Source: Rhodocyclaceae bacterium
GTDB taxonomy: Bacteria > Pseudomonadota > Gammaproteobacteria > Burkholderiales > Rhodocyclaceae
NCBI GenBank assembly: GCA_013791905.1
Contig: VMSX01000009.1
Coordinates: 244,396-308,395, forward strand
Direction: 5' to 3'
Length of the DNA: 64,000 nt
Below the pieces are notes generated by a model. That model did no database searches. It had not been told where the DNA came from and was given only the letters and a program-made list of their open reading frames with translations. The position numbers and the translations under genes are program-made. Of the stretch, positions 8,235-16,937 are shown piece by piece (within the stretch, counting starts at the first letter, position 1; each line of letters opens with the position of its first letter).

Positions 8235-11200
8235 TCAGGCGGCGGTGCTGTCGTCAATCAGCCTGGGCAGTGCCGCAAGCAAGGCATCGCGCGCACCATG
8301 CAGTTCGGGCATGCGTTGGCAGACGGCGGTACCCGTGCCGTTGCGTTGCTGCGCCAGCAGTTCCATGGCCAAGTCATGCACCTGCCGGTGCAGCCGACTG
8401 ACCTCCGCGAATTCCGGCCGCTTGCCGTAGTGCTGCTGGCCGGTCCCTGCCAGCCATTGGCCGATGTGGCAAAACCGGGGATCGGTTTCCGGTTCTCTGG
8501 CGTTGTCGCAAAGGCAGGCCTCGACTTCCTCGACCCAGCGGCGATGCCCGGCCTCGGCGATCGCCAGCGGCAGGTCGTCGCTGTGACCACTCAGGCCGGC
8601 ATTGGCAACCCAGACCGGATCGGGCTGCCAGTTGCGCACCCAGTCGATCAGCGCGGCGGCCGGCATCGGCCGCGCGATGCCGTAGCCCTGGGCAATGTTG
8701 CAGCCAAGGCTCAGCAGCAGCGTGCCGTGTTCGATGGTCTCGACGCCCTCGGCCACGACAGTGCGGTGGAACACCCACGCCAGACCGATGACGCCCTCGA
8801 CGATGGCGCAGTCCTCGGGGTCGCGCAGCATGTCGCGGACGAAGGACTGGTCGATCTTGAGCGTTTCCGCGGGCAGGCGTTTGATGTAGGTCAGTGAGGA
8901 ATAGCCGGTGCCGAAGTCGTCGAGAGCGAAAGAGACGCCCAGTTCGCGGCATTCCTCGATGATGCGGGCGACGCGCCCGATGTCCTCCAGTGCCGCCGTC
9001 TCCAGCACTTCCAGTTCGAGGCGATGTGGCGGAAGCGCCGGATGCGCGCGCAGCAGCGCGGTCAGGCGTGCCACGAAGTCGTGCTGCGACAGGTGACGCG
9101 CGGCGATGTTCACACTCACGCTCAGGTCAAGCCCCTGCGCCTGCCATGCCTGCCACTGCCGCAGCGCCGCGTCGATGACCCATTCGCCGAGCTGCACGAT
9201 CAAGTCGGTGTCCTCGATCAGCGGCAGGAAGTCGGCCGGCGGCAGCAGGCCGTGTAGCGGGTGCTGCCAGCGGATCAGCGCCTCGACGCCGACCACGCTG
9301 CCCGCGCGCATATTCACCTTGGGCTGGTAGTGCAGCACGAACTCGGCCGCGTCGAGACCCGCGGCGATGCGCTCCTGCGCTTCGCGGTGGGCGCGCACCG
9401 CGCGGTCGCGCTCCGGGTCGAACAACTGGTAGCGGTTGCGGCCCTCCTGCTTGGCACCGTACATCGCCTGGTCGGCATGGCGCAGCAGGGTGTCGGGATC
9501 GGCGTCGTCGAGCGGAAAGAGGGTCACGCCGATGCTGGCCGAGATCGTTACCGGGCTGCCGGCCACGCTCAGCGGCTGGGCGATGGCATCGAGCACCCGG
9601 CGCAGCGCCGTGTCGCACTCCTCGCGCCGCTCGATGCCCAGCAGCAACACGAACTCGTCGCCGCCCAGCCGCGCGACGGTATCGCCGCTGCGCAGGCCCT
9701 CGCGCAGACGATGGGCGATTTCCACCAGCAGGCGGTCGCCGGCCTCATGGCCGAAGGCATCGTTGATCGGCTTGAAGCCGTCGAGATCGACGTAGCAGAC
9801 CGCCATCAGCCGTTCGGCACGCCGTGCTTGGGCCAGTGCCAGTTGCATGCGGTCGGCCAGCAGCACGCGGTTGGGAATGCCGGTCAGCGCGTCATAGTGG
9901 GCGATGTGCTCGAGCTGGCGCTGCTGCGCCTTGAGGTGGCTGATGTCGGTGAACATGCCGAAGGCACCGCCGTAGCTGCCATCGGGGTTCATGATGGCGG
10001 TACCCGAAACCTGCGTCCATAATTCGCTGCCGTCCTGGCGGCGGAAGCGCCTCTCGTAGCTGCTGCCCTGGCCCTGCGCGCGCAAGGCCATGTGCTGGCG
10101 ATGCTCGGCGAGGTCTTCCGGATAGAGAAAATCCTCCGCCCGCCGGCCGAGGATCTCGTCCTGAGCGTAGCCCAGCATGTCCACCATGCGCTGGTTCACG
10201 TAGCTCACGCGGGCGTCGGGATTGATGACCCAGATGCCCTCGTTGGCCGTCTCGACGATGCGGCGGTTGCGCGCCTCGCTCTCGGCCAGCGCCCGCTCCG
10301 CCTGCAGTCGATCGGTAATATCGGTTGCGAACGCCAGGATGCAGGGCTCGCCATCAATTTCGAGCATTTCGGCGGAGACGTTGACGTCGCGCAACGCGCC
10401 ATCCTTGCGCCGCCAGTGCGTGACATGATCGAAGACACTGCCGTCACGACGCAGCGCCTCGACAAAGACATTGCGCAACGCCGCGTCGGGCCAGATTCCG
10501 AGGCCCAGCGCGCTCTTGCCGATCAGTTCCGCGCGCGTCCAGCCGAAGTCACGCAGCCACTTGTCGTTGACCTCGATGAGCCGGCCATCGGCGGCACGTC
10601 CGATCGAGGCGGCGATCGGGCTGGCGCGGAAGGCGACGGCGAAGCGCTCCTGCAACTGCTGCAGCGCCGCGTCGGCCGCCTTGCGCGCGGTAATGTCCTC
10701 GACGAAACCGTGATTGACCATGCGCCCGTCGGCCAGCCGCTTCGGCTCGGACTGCATGTGCAGCCAGCGGATGCCGCCGTCGGGCTTGACGATGCGGAGT
10801 TCGTGGCTGGAGGGGCTCTGCGCCGCCCAGGCCGCGCTGGCGGCGGCCGAAAATCCCGCCTGGTCCTCAGGGTGGATGCGGGCAAATAGCGTCCCGGCGT
10901 CGCGCATCGCCACGGCGGCGGAAACGCCGCAGAGCGGCTCGATGCGGTCGCTGACATACAGCACGCGCGGATGGCCGTCGTCCTCGATGCGGTAGCGGTA
11001 GACCGCCACCGGCACGGAATCGGCAATCTCCCGCAGTTCCTCGCGCGCGGCAATCAGATCGGCTTCGCGTTGCCCCAGGCGTTGTTGCAGGCGGTTGAAG
11101 CTCTCCGCCAGCCGCCCGACCTCGTCCTGTCGCGCCACCGGCAGTGCTTGCAGCGGCGCCGTGCCGGCGGAAATCGCATCGAGCGCCATCGTCGCGTCCA

Positions 11201-12158
11201 GCAAGGGCTTCAGCGCGCGGCGCACCCACAGCGCCGCCAGCCCTGCCACCAGTAGCGAGAGCAACAGGGCACCGCCGAATACCATATGACGTAGCGGTGC
11301 GATGGGCGCGAAAGCCTCCGCAGCCGGCAGCCGCGCCACGACGAACCAGCCATCGACCGTCGACAATCGTTGCCCCGACACCAGTTGCTCGATGCCCTTG
11401 AGGTTGACGCTGATCCCCGAACCCTCGTGGCCGGCGCGGAAGCGGTCGAGCATGATATTCACACCCGGCTGCGGCAGCGCGCGCAGCGTGTCGGCTGGAT
11501 CGCTGCCGATTACCACCATGTCGTGCTGCGGCGCAATCACCATGAAATCGCCGGTCTTGCCGTAGCGGTGCTGGCTGACGATGCCGAGCAGGTTCGGCGC
11601 CTGCAGCGAGCTGACGCCGGCGAGTATCGCTACCAGATGCCCTTCCTTGTCGCGCACCGGCATGGCAAAACCAAGCACCGGCTTGCCGAGCAGTGGCGCG
11701 ACGAAGGGCTTGCCCACCGCCGGCCGGCCGGTGTGGATGACGTCGCCGACGGCGGCGAAGTGCGCGAAATCTTGCTCGCGCCGGCCCGCCAGCGGCGGAT
11801 AGTCGGCGAAGGCGCCCGCGCCGTCCGGCTTGACGATAATGATGCCGCCATCGAAGAGATTGGTCAGATTCGGCCGTTCGCGCAGCATGTCCTCAAGGCG
11901 GGCGGGATCGCCAAGTTGTTCGAGCGGGACGACGGCGGCGGCTTGCGCCAGTATGTCGAGGCGGCGGCGCAGCCGCTCGTCAAGGTCCGCGGCGACGTAG
12001 CCGATGGTTGCGCGCTGTTGCTCGATCAGCAACTGCTCGAGCAGCACCGTCTGTTGCCGTGCCAGCAACAGAGCGAAGCCCCAGAGGCTGGCGAGGAACA
12101 GCAGGGTCACGCCCAGAATCAGGCGGAACTGCAGGCTGGAGAGCAGGAGTCGGTTCAC
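8235..12158 (-). CDS. Cache-HAMP-PAS3-GGDEF-EAL-CZB c-di-GMP signalling protein
   Basis: A 1307-residue membrane sensor. Order: TM1 (about 10-32), periplasmic Cache-like region (about 35-285), TM2 (about 290-312), HAMP (about 312-365), three PAS domains (about 370-500, 505-625, 630-750), GGDEF (RLGGDEFVLLL, with RSGD as inhibitory site), EAL (GVEALIRWQHP, DDFGTGYSSL, KIDQSFV) and a C-terminal zinc-binding CZB-like domain (HRRWVEEVE, CHIGQWL, HRQVH). In the EAL domain the usual ELTES is ELEVLET, which keeps the glutamate but changes the threonine. It converges with the preceding CHASE protein gene (15 bp apart). CZB domains sense zinc in the diguanylate cyclase DgcZ and in chemoreceptors, so zinc control is inferred. 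Confidence 0.88.
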   Translation of the reverse strand: MNRLLLSSLQFRLILGVTLLFLASLWGFALLLARQQTVLLEQLLIEQQRATIGYVAADLDERLRRRLDILAQAAAVVPLEQLGDPARLEDMLRERPNLTNLFDGGIIIVKPDGAGAFADYPPLAGRREQDFAHFAAVGDVIHTGRPAVGKPFVAPLLGKPVLGFAMPVRDKEGHLVAILAGVSSLQAPNLLGIVSQHRYGKTGDFMVIAPQHDMVVIGSDPADTLRALPQPGVNIMLDRFRAGHEGSGISVNLKGIEQLVSGQRLSTVDGWFVVARLPAAEAFAPIAPLRHMVFGGALLLSLLVAGLAALWVRRALKPLLDATMALDAISAGTAPLQALPVARQDEVGRLAESFNRLQQRLGQREADLIAAREELREIADSVPVAVYRYRIEDDGHPRVLYVSDRIEPLCGVSAAVAMRDAGTLFARIHPEDQAGFSAAASAAWAAQSPSSHELRIVKPDGGIRWLHMQSEPKRLADGRMVNHGFVEDITARKAADAALQQLQERFAVAFRASPIAASIGRAADGRLIEVNDKWLRDFGWTRAELIGKSALGLGIWPDAALRNVFVEALRRDGSVFDHVTHWRRKDGALRDVNVSAEMLEIDGEPCILAFATDITDRLQAERALAESEARNRRIVETANEGIWVINPDARVSYVNQRMVDMLGYAQDEILGRRAEDFLYPEDLAEHRQHMALRAQGQGSSYERRFRRQDGSELWTQVSGTAIMNPDGSYGGAFGMFTDISHLKAQQRQLEHIAHYDALTGIPNRVLLADRMQLALAQARRAERLMAVCYVDLDGFKPINDAFGHEAGDRLLVEIAHRLREGLRSGDTVARLGGDEFVLLLGIERREECDTALRRVLDAIAQPLSVAGSPVTISASIGVTLFPLDDADPDTLLRHADQAMYGAKQEGRNRYQLFDPERDRAVRAHREAQERIAAGLDAAEFVLHYQPKVNMRAGSVVGVEALIRWQHPLHGLLPPADFLPLIEDTDLIVQLGEWVIDAALRQWQAWQAQGLDLSVSVNIAARHLSQHDFVARLTALLRAHPALPPHRLELEVLETAALEDIGRVARIIEECRELGVSFALDDFGTGYSSLTYIKRLPAETLKIDQSFVRDMLRDPEDCAIVEGVIGLAWVFHRTVVAEGVETIEHGTLLLSLGCNIAQGYGIARPMPAAALIDWVRNWQPDPVWVANAGLSGHSDDLPLAIAEAGHRRWVEEVEACLCDNAREPETDPRFCHIGQWLAGTGQQHYGKRPEFAEVSRLHRQVHDLAMELLAQQRNGTGTAVCQRMPELHGARDALLAALPRLIDDSTAA

Positions 12159-12403
12159 GGCACTCGGACTGAACAGGATCAGTTGGGCATCCTAGCGCCG
12201 CTGGCGCTGGCAGGGCAAACAAATTATGCGCGCCCTGGCCGCGGGCTTTCCTTTTGTTCCGCTCCGCTTCCCTTTAGCTGAATCTTCTGGCGACCGGCTA
12301 AAATCATGCCGTGACACCATTGCCAACGGGGTAGTGGTCTTCCCGTGCTTGCCCGCCGAAACATCGGCGCCCCGAAAAAAATCTGCCAGGAAATGCAAAG
12401 AAA

Positions 12404-13429
12404 ATGATTGTGGTGGGCATTGAAACCTCCTGCGACGAAACCGGGATTGCGCTCTACGATACGGCGCGCGGCCTCCTGGCGCATGCCATCCATTCGCAGG
12501 TGGCGATGCATGAGGAATATGGCGGCGTGGTGCCAGAACTGGCCTCGCGCGACCATATCAAACGGCTGGCGCCGCTGCTCGCTCACGTCCTGGCCGAGGC
12601 CGGCATCGCCAAGGAAGCCATCGGGGCGGTGGCGTATACGGCCGGGCCGGGCTTGGCCGGCGCCTTGCTGACGGGCGCCAGCTTTGCCGAAGGCCTGGCC
12701 TGGTCGCTCGGCGTGCCGGCGCTGCCGGTGCATCATCTCGAAGGCCATCTGCTTTCGCCGCTGCTGGCCGACGATCCGGCGCAATTTCCCTTCATCGCCC
12801 TGCTGGTATCCGGAGGCCACACGCAGATCATGTGTGTTGAGCAAGTGGGTGCTTACGAACTGATGGGCGAATCGCTTGACGACGCGGCCGGTGAGGCCTT
12901 CGACAAGACGGCGCAACTGCTCGGCCTCGGCTATCCGGGCGGACCGGCGCTGGCCAAACTGGCCGAGGCCGGGGTGGCCGGCCGCTTCAAACTGCCGCGC
13001 CCGATGCTGACCAGCGGCGATTTAAACTTCAGCTTTTCCGGCCTCAAGACTGCCGTATTGACGGTAGTGCGGGCGCGCCCGCTGTCGGCGCAGGACAAGG
13101 CCGATCTGGCTGCCGAATTTCAGGAAGCGGCCACCGAGGTACTGGCGACCAAGGCACTGGCGGCGTGTCGCCAGCGCCGACTTTCCACCCTGGTCGTTGC
13201 CGGCGGCGTGGGTGCCAACCGGCGGCTGCGGCAACGGTTGGATGAAGCCGGCAAGCGTCAGGGTGTGCGCGTCTGCTATCCGGAGATGGCGTTGTGTACG
13301 GACAACGGAGCGATGATTGCGTTTGCCGCCGCCCAGCGATGGTTGGCCGGTGGCTACGATGCGGCGCGGGAACAGCAGCGCGCGGGTGGATTCGCCGTGC
13401 GGCCGCGCTGGCCGCTGCAGGAACTCTAA
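12404..13429 (+). CDS. tsaD: tRNA N6-threonylcarbamoyladenosine synthase subunit TsaD
   Basis: Kae1/Qri7-family ATPase that transfers the threonylcarbamoyl group to A37 of ANN-decoding tRNAs, working with TsaB/TsaE. It is 341 residues, the usual length. N-terminal IETSCDETG (6-14) is the family hallmark, and the metal-binding histidines H111 and H115 are in VHHLEGH. Nucleotide-binding segments VSGGHTQ and GGVGANRRL are present. The start is ATG 12404, with 245 bp of upstream spacer. A copy of the short motif lies in the coding sequence at 13163-13185 and reads RQRRLS. Confidence 0.95.
   Translation: MIVVGIETSCDETGIALYDTARGLLAHAIHSQVAMHEEYGGVVPELASRDHIKRLAPLLAHVLAEAGIAKEAIGAVAYTAGPGLAGALLTGASFAEGLAWSLGVPALPVHHLEGHLLSPLLADDPAQFPFIALLVSGGHTQIMCVEQVGAYELMGESLDDAAGEAFDKTAQLLGLGYPGGPALAKLAEAGVAGRFKLPRPMLTSGDLNFSFSGLKTAVLTVVRARPLSAQDKADLAAEFQEAATEVLATKALAACRQRRLSTLVVAGGVGANRRLRQRLDEAGKRQGVRVCYPEMALCTDNGAMIAFAAAQRWLAGGYDAAREQQRAGGFAVRPRWPLQEL
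13163..13185 (+). repeat. Short dispersed motif, copy 2 (inside tsaD)
   Basis: Core GCCAGCGCCGACTTT is retained, with four differences from the 23-bp consensus in the flanks. Because this is a conserved gene, part of the match could be ordinary codon usage. Confidence 0.55.
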
Positions 13430-13444
13430 CTTTCTCGCCACAGT

Positions 13445-13605
13445 CCCAGCAGTCCGGCCGCCGGGCCGCCCCAAGGCCGGACGACACGCGCCGCCAGGCG
13501 CAAACCGCGCCAAGGCAAACAACAACGCTGCCCGTAATAGACGAGCGCAGCGAGCAACAGTCACCCCTCCCGCGAGGGAGGGGGCGGGGGTGGGCGGGCC
13601 CCAAT
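13445..13605 (-). repeat. REP-like element, copy B
   Basis: Class 1 copy in reverse orientation. Loop complement GCCGGGCCGCCCCAA at 13460-13474 lies between arms GTCCGGCC (13452-13459) and GGCCGGAC (13475-13482). The second hairpin GCGCC/GGCGC is near 13488-13500 and a CTCCCGCGAGGGAG hairpin near 13565. Its distal part encodes the stop codon and last residues of plsY. Confidence 0.85.
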
Positions 13606-14199
13606 GCGGTTTTCAGTGCCTGCGAACAAGCGCAGGATATTCGGCCGATGGCGCACGATCAGCAGCAGGCACATGATGCCGATGACCAAGGACAGCGAAT
13701 CGGGGCCATGCAGGGCATACGCTACGCCCGGGGCGACGCAGGCGGCGGCGAGTGCGGCCAGTGACGAATAGCGGAAGATGGTGGCGGTGGCGGCCCAGGT
13801 GAGCGCCGCAATCAGGGCGACCATGCCATCCAGCCCGATCAGCACGCCGATGGCGGTCGCGACCCCCTTGCCACCGCGAAAGCGCAGGAATATGGGAAAC
13901 AGGTGGCCAAGGAAGGCGGCGAGGCCGGTGAAGGCAATCGCCGTATCGCCAGCGCCGACTTTTGCCACCAGCCACATCGCCACCCAGCCTTTGGCCGCAT
14001 CGCCCAGCAGCGTCAACAGTGCCGCGAACTTGTTGCCTGTTCTGAGCACATTGGTGGCGCCGGGATTGCCCGAGCCAAAACCGCGCGGGTCGGCCAGGCC
14101 AAAGGCGCGCGACACGATCACCGCGAAGGGCAGCGAGCCGATCAGGTATCCCAGTAGCAGGCAGGCGATGAAAATGAGCAGAGCGGGCGTTGATTCCAT
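13561..14199 (-). CDS. plsY: Glycerol-3-phosphate acyltransferase PlsY
   Basis: Integral membrane acyltransferase that acylates glycerol-3-phosphate from acyl-phosphate, the first step of phospholipid synthesis. It is 212 residues with about five TM helices and family motifs GSGNPGATNVLR, FRGGKGVATAIG and RHRPNI. Family members usually end near GTENRIG. Here the frame runs on through ARPPPPPPSREG into REP copy B, which provides the stop codon, so the last ten or so residues are repeat-derived. A short motif copy (13941-13963) is also read in frame as KVGAGDT. It converges with tsaD. Confidence 0.93.
   Translation of the reverse strand: MESTPALLIFIACLLLGYLIGSLPFAVIVSRAFGLADPRGFGSGNPGATNVLRTGNKFAALLTLLGDAAKGWVAMWLVAKVGAGDTAIAFTGLAAFLGHLFPIFLRFRGGKGVATAIGVLIGLDGMVALIAALTWAATATIFRYSSLAALAAACVAPGVAYALHGPDSLSLVIGIMCLLLIVRHRPNILRLFAGTENRIGARPPPPPPSREG
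13941..13963 (+). repeat. Short dispersed motif, copy 3 (inside plsY)
   Basis: Two mismatches to the 23-bp consensus. It lies on the strand opposite to plsY coding and reads AKVGAG in the gene. Confidence 0.75.
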
Positions 14200-14237
14200 A
14201 GAATGGGCGAGATTCTAACTGGTGTAATGATGACAAC

Positions 14238-14345
14238 CTATCCCCCACCCCCTTTCCCGAGGAAAGGGGTGACTATGGTTCAGCCGCTTTGCGGCTTCCA
14301 TGTCCATGACTTTACGCCGCCTTGGGGCGGCCCTGCGGAGGCGTA
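14238..14345 (+). repeat. REP-like element, copy C
   Basis: Loop TTGGGGCGGCCCTGC at 14322-14336. Arms ACGCCGCC (14314-14321) and GGAGGCGT (14337-14344) pair with one mismatch, and the pairing extends outward by TT/AA. The right arm contains GGAGG, placed as the Shine-Dalgarno sequence of folB (ATG 14346). The middle part differs from class 1 and holds AGCCGCTTTGCGGCTT. Confidence 0.8.
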
Positions 14346-14726
14346 ATGGATTTCATTTTCATCGAAGACATGCGCGTGGAAGCGCATGTCGGTATCTACG
14401 ACCGCGAACGGGCGGCGCCGCAGACGCTGGATCTGACGCTGACCTTCGGCGTGCCTGACGAGGCGGCGCAGGACGACGATATCGCCAAGACCATCGACTA
14501 TGCGGTGGTGATCGGGCGCGTCCGCGCCGAACTCGCGGCGCGCCAATTCAACCTGCTGGAAACGCTCGGCGAATTCATCATCGGGCTGATGCTCGACGAA
14601 TTCCGTGCACCATGGGTGAAGGTATCGATCGCCAAGGTTGGCATCGCGCGCGGCGTGCGGCGGGTTGGTGTGCAGATCGAAAGGAGTTTGGCCCGCCCCT
14701 CCCAGCCCCCCCTCGCGGGGAGGTGA
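14346..14726 (+). CDS. folB: Dihydroneopterin aldolase FolB
   Basis: Cytosolic folate-pathway enzyme converting dihydroneopterin to 6-hydroxymethyl-dihydropterin. The sequence MDFIFIEDMRVEAHVGIYDR followed by the TLDLTLTF strand and the IDYAVV helix is typical. At 126 residues it is slightly longer than usual because the tail SLARPSQPPLAGR is read from REP copy D, which also supplies the stop. ATG 14346 was chosen over an upstream in-frame ATG (14322) that lies inside REP copy C. Its ribosome-binding site GGAGG is itself the arm of copy C, so both ends of this gene are formed by repeats. Confidence 0.92.
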   Translation: MDFIFIEDMRVEAHVGIYDRERAAPQTLDLTLTFGVPDEAAQDDDIAKTIDYAVVIGRVRAELAARQFNLLETLGEFIIGLMLDEFRAPWVKVSIAKVGIARGVRRVGVQIERSLARPSQPPLAGR

Positions 14727-14837
14727 CTGTGGCTCGCTGCGCTCGAACATTACGGGGCGCCTCCGTTTGATTTGCTAAGCGGATTGCGCCTGGCGGCGCG
14801 TACCGCTTTTCCTAGGGACGGCCCGTCGGAAAAGCTG
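14692..14837 (+). repeat. REP-like element, copy D
   Basis: Class 1 copy. Loop TAGGGACGGCCCGTC (14813-14827; three changes from consensus) sits between arms GCTTTTCC (14805-14812) and GGAAAAGC (14828-14835), a perfect 8-bp stem unlike those of other copies. The second hairpin GCGCC/GGCGC is near 14787-14798. It encodes the end of folB. Confidence 0.85.
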
Positions 14838-14856
14838 TTCTGTAATCCTTACAGCT

Positions 14857-15348
14857 TTACCCAGCCTGGCTGCACTCCACGATCTTGGGTTGCAACACGC
14901 GCAGGATGTCGTGCGGGTGTACGCCGACCAGATAGCCGCGCTGGCCGCCGTTGATGTAGATCAGCGGCAGGTCGAGGATGGTCTTTTCCATGCAGACCGG
15001 GAGCTGTTTCTTCGTGCCGAAGGGCGAGCAACCGCCGACCAGATAGCCAGTATGGCGCTGGGCGTCGTCCGCCGTGCAGGGTGCGATCTTCTTGACGCCG
15101 AATTGTCGCGCCAGTTCCTTGGTGGAAACCTTGTGGTCGCCATGCATCAGCACCAGCAGCGGTTTCTTGTTCTCGTCTTCCATGACCAGCGTCTTGACGA
15201 CGTTGTGCTCCGCGACATTCAACTCGCGCGCGGATACCTTCGTGCCACCGTGTTCCTCGTAGGGATAGAGGTGGTTGGAGTGAGCGATGCTATGACGGTG
15301 CATAAACTGCGTCGCGGGTGTCTCGGGGGGGCGGTCGTCGTTTTTCAT
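14857..15348 (-). CDS. ybaK: YbaK/EbsC-type aminoacyl-tRNA deacylase
   Basis: Cytosolic trans-editing enzyme of 163 residues, most like the Cys-tRNA(Pro) deacylase YbaK. Family segments seen: KTLVM with the conserved lysine, LVLMHGDHKVSTKELARQFG, the GYLVGGCSPFGTKK glycine-rich loop and the C-terminal INGGQRGYLVGVHPHDIL. The start at 15348 gives a slightly longer N-terminus than some relatives; an internal ATG follows at residue 16. It lies at the distal end of the reverse-strand run leuS-lptE-holA-proA-ogt-xerD, separated from xerD by REP copy E. Substrate assignment is by family. Confidence 0.88.
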   Translation of the reverse strand: MKNDDRPPETPATQFMHRHSIAHSNHLYPYEEHGGTKVSARELNVAEHNVVKTLVMEDENKKPLLVLMHGDHKVSTKELARQFGVKKIAPCTADDAQRHTGYLVGGCSPFGTKKQLPVCMEKTILDLPLIYINGGQRGYLVGVHPHDILRVLQPKIVECSQAG

Positions 15349-15354
15349 GTTATT

Positions 15355-15430
15355 AGCCTCTCGCCGGGCCGCCCCAAGAGAGGCGACGCCCCCCCGTGGG
15401 GGGCAGCGAAATGAATTTGAGAGCGTGGGG
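15355..15430 (-). repeat. REP-like element, copy E (class 2, compact)
   Basis: Loop complement GCCGGGCCGCCCCAA (15363-15377) between arms GCCTCTC (15356-15362) and GAGAGGC (15378-15384). The distal half differs from class 1: C7GTG6 followed by GCAGCGAAATGAATTTGAG and AGCGTGGGGG. Copy M (43361-43440) shares this distal design. Confidence 0.8.
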
Positions 15431-15438
15431 GGCCATTA

Positions 15439-16359
15439 TTAGCCTCTCGGATGGTGCGTCGCGTGCAGATCCTTGAGACGCGCGCGTGCAACATGAGTGT
15501 AGACCTGAGTCGTCGATATGTCAGTATGGCCGAGCAGCAATTGCACCACCCGCAAGTCGGCGCCATGATTGAGTAGATGGGTGGCGAAGGCGTGGCGCAA
15601 TACGTGGGGAGAGATGCGTGCAGCAGGAATGCCTGCGGTCAGTGCATGTTTCTTGATGAGCACCCAGGCCATCTGGCGCGTCATGCCTGAGTCAGTGGCC
15701 TGACTGCGGCGGCCGGTGACGAAAACGAAGTCTGAGGCGCGGCCCTTGAGCAATGCTGGTCGTCCCTCTGTGAACCAGCGTCCCAGCCAATCGGCAGCGA
15801 CCTCGCCCATCGGCACCAGCCGTTCCTTGCTGCCCTTGCCGAAGGTGCGTATCACGCGGTCGTCGAGACTGACGGAAAACAGTTTCAGGCCGACCAGCTC
15901 CGAAACCCGCAGGCCGGTGGCATAGAGCAGTTCGAACATGGTGCGGTCGCGCAGCCCCAGCGGCGTGGTGACGTCGGGCGCGGCCAGCAGGTCTTCGACA
16001 TTCTTTTCCGAAAGCGTCTTGGGGAAGCGCTCGGCGGCGAGCGGGGCCTGGATGTTGAGCAGCGGGTCGGTCTGAATGCGGCCTTGGTCAATGAGCCAGC
16101 GGTAATAACGGCGCAGGGCAGCCTGCAGGCGGCGCAAGGTGGCGGGGCGCGCTTTTTGCGCGCGCGCATGCAGGTGCGCGAGGTAGCTGTCGATATCCGT
16201 TTCGGTGGCGGCGGGTAGATCGCCGCCGCGCTCAGCCAGCCAATGCGCAAACAGGGAAAGGTCGGAACGGTAGGCCGCAAGCGTATTTTTTGCCAGCCCG
16301 TCGGCGAGCCAGAGGGCGTCGATGAACTCGTCAATCTGGAGGCTAGTGGATTCCTTCAT
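15439..16359 (-). CDS. xerD: Site-specific tyrosine recombinase XerD
   Basis: Chromosome-dimer resolving recombinase that acts with XerC at dif. It is 306 residues. The N-terminal SAM-like DNA-binding domain spans about 1-100 and the catalytic domain about 115-300, with R151 (ATGLRVSEL), K175 (GKGSKER), H252/R255 (HVLRHAFATHLL), H278 (LLGHTDISTT) and the nucleophile Y287 (QVYTHV) all present. ATG 16359 was chosen because MKESTSLQIDEFIDAL is the family N-terminus; 22 upstream codons are repeat sequence (copy F). I did not find a convincing dif site in the window. Confidence 0.93.
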   Translation of the reverse strand: MKESTSLQIDEFIDALWLADGLAKNTLAAYRSDLSLFAHWLAERGGDLPAATETDIDSYLAHLHARAQKARPATLRRLQAALRRYYRWLIDQGRIQTDPLLNIQAPLAAERFPKTLSEKNVEDLLAAPDVTTPLGLRDRTMFELLYATGLRVSELVGLKLFSVSLDDRVIRTFGKGSKERLVPMGEVAADWLGRWFTEGRPALLKGRASDFVFVTGRRSQATDSGMTRQMAWVLIKKHALTAGIPAARISPHVLRHAFATHLLNHGADLRVVQLLLGHTDISTTQVYTHVARARLKDLHATHHPRG

Positions 16360-16360
16360 G

Positions 16361-16455
16361 CCCAACTGCAGGGCCGCCCCAAAGCTGGGCAAGCCAGGAA
16401 ATGGAGCGCAGCGAACACCCGTCACCCCCTTCCTGGGGAAGGGGGTTGGGGGGAA
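16361..16455 (-). repeat. REP-like element, copy F
   Basis: Loop variant GCAGGGCCGCCCCAA at 16368-16382 between arms CCCAACT (16361-16367) and AGCTGGG (16383-16389), one mismatch. The GAGCGCAGCGAACA segment and a CCCCCTTCCTGGGGAAGGGGG hairpin follow. The distal end encodes the last residues and stop of ogt. Confidence 0.75.
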
Positions 16456-16937
16456 GGGGTTTCATGATTCAGCAGCCAGCGTTTCACTTCGATTAGAAAA
16501 CCGCCACGCTGACGGGAAAAGCCGCCGAGCTCACCGTGCGCAGCGACGACCCGGTGGCAGGGCACGACGACCGGGTAAGGATTGGCACCGCAGGCGGTGC
16601 CGACGGCGCGCGGGCTGCTGCCGAGTTCATGCGCCAGTTCGCCATAACTGCGCGTCTGGCCAGCCGGGATCGCCGCGATGCTGGCCCAGACGCGTTGCTG
16701 GAAGGGGGTGCCGGCCGGCGCGAGGGTCAGGTTGAAGCTGAAGGTGGGATCTTTCAGATAGGCGCGCAACTGGCGCACAGCGGCCTGTGACTGCGGCTGG
16801 CGCCCCCCGCGTTCGTCGCAGGGCTCAAGAAAATCGATGGCGACGATGGCGTCGCCATCGCAGCAAATGCCGAGCGAGAATGTCGGCCAGGAGACGATGG
16901 CGTCGTAGTCTGCGCTACCGGATTGTGTGTCGGTCAT
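16422..16937 (-). CDS. ogt: Methylated-DNA--protein-cysteine methyltransferase
   Basis: Suicide DNA-repair protein that transfers O6-alkyl groups from guanine to a cysteine. It is 171 residues, with the active site PCHRV at C127 preceded by the helix-turn-helix ([24 protein letters not shown]) and GACGANP-like sequence (TACGANPYP). The last residues, about [14 protein letters not shown], are read from REP copy F, which supplies the stop. The start overlaps the proA stop by 4 bp (ATGA), so the two genes are translationally coupled. The N-terminal domain is short and lacks an Ada-type regulatory part. Confidence 0.9.
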   Translation of the reverse strand: MTDTQSGSADYDAIVSWPTFSLGICCDGDAIVAIDFLEPCDERGGRQPQSQAAVRQLRAYLKDPTFSFNLTLAPAGTPFQQRVWASIAAIPAGQTRSYGELAHELGSSPRAVGTACGANPYPVVVPCHRVVAAHGELGGFSRQRGGFLIEVKRWLLNHETPSPQPPSPGRG

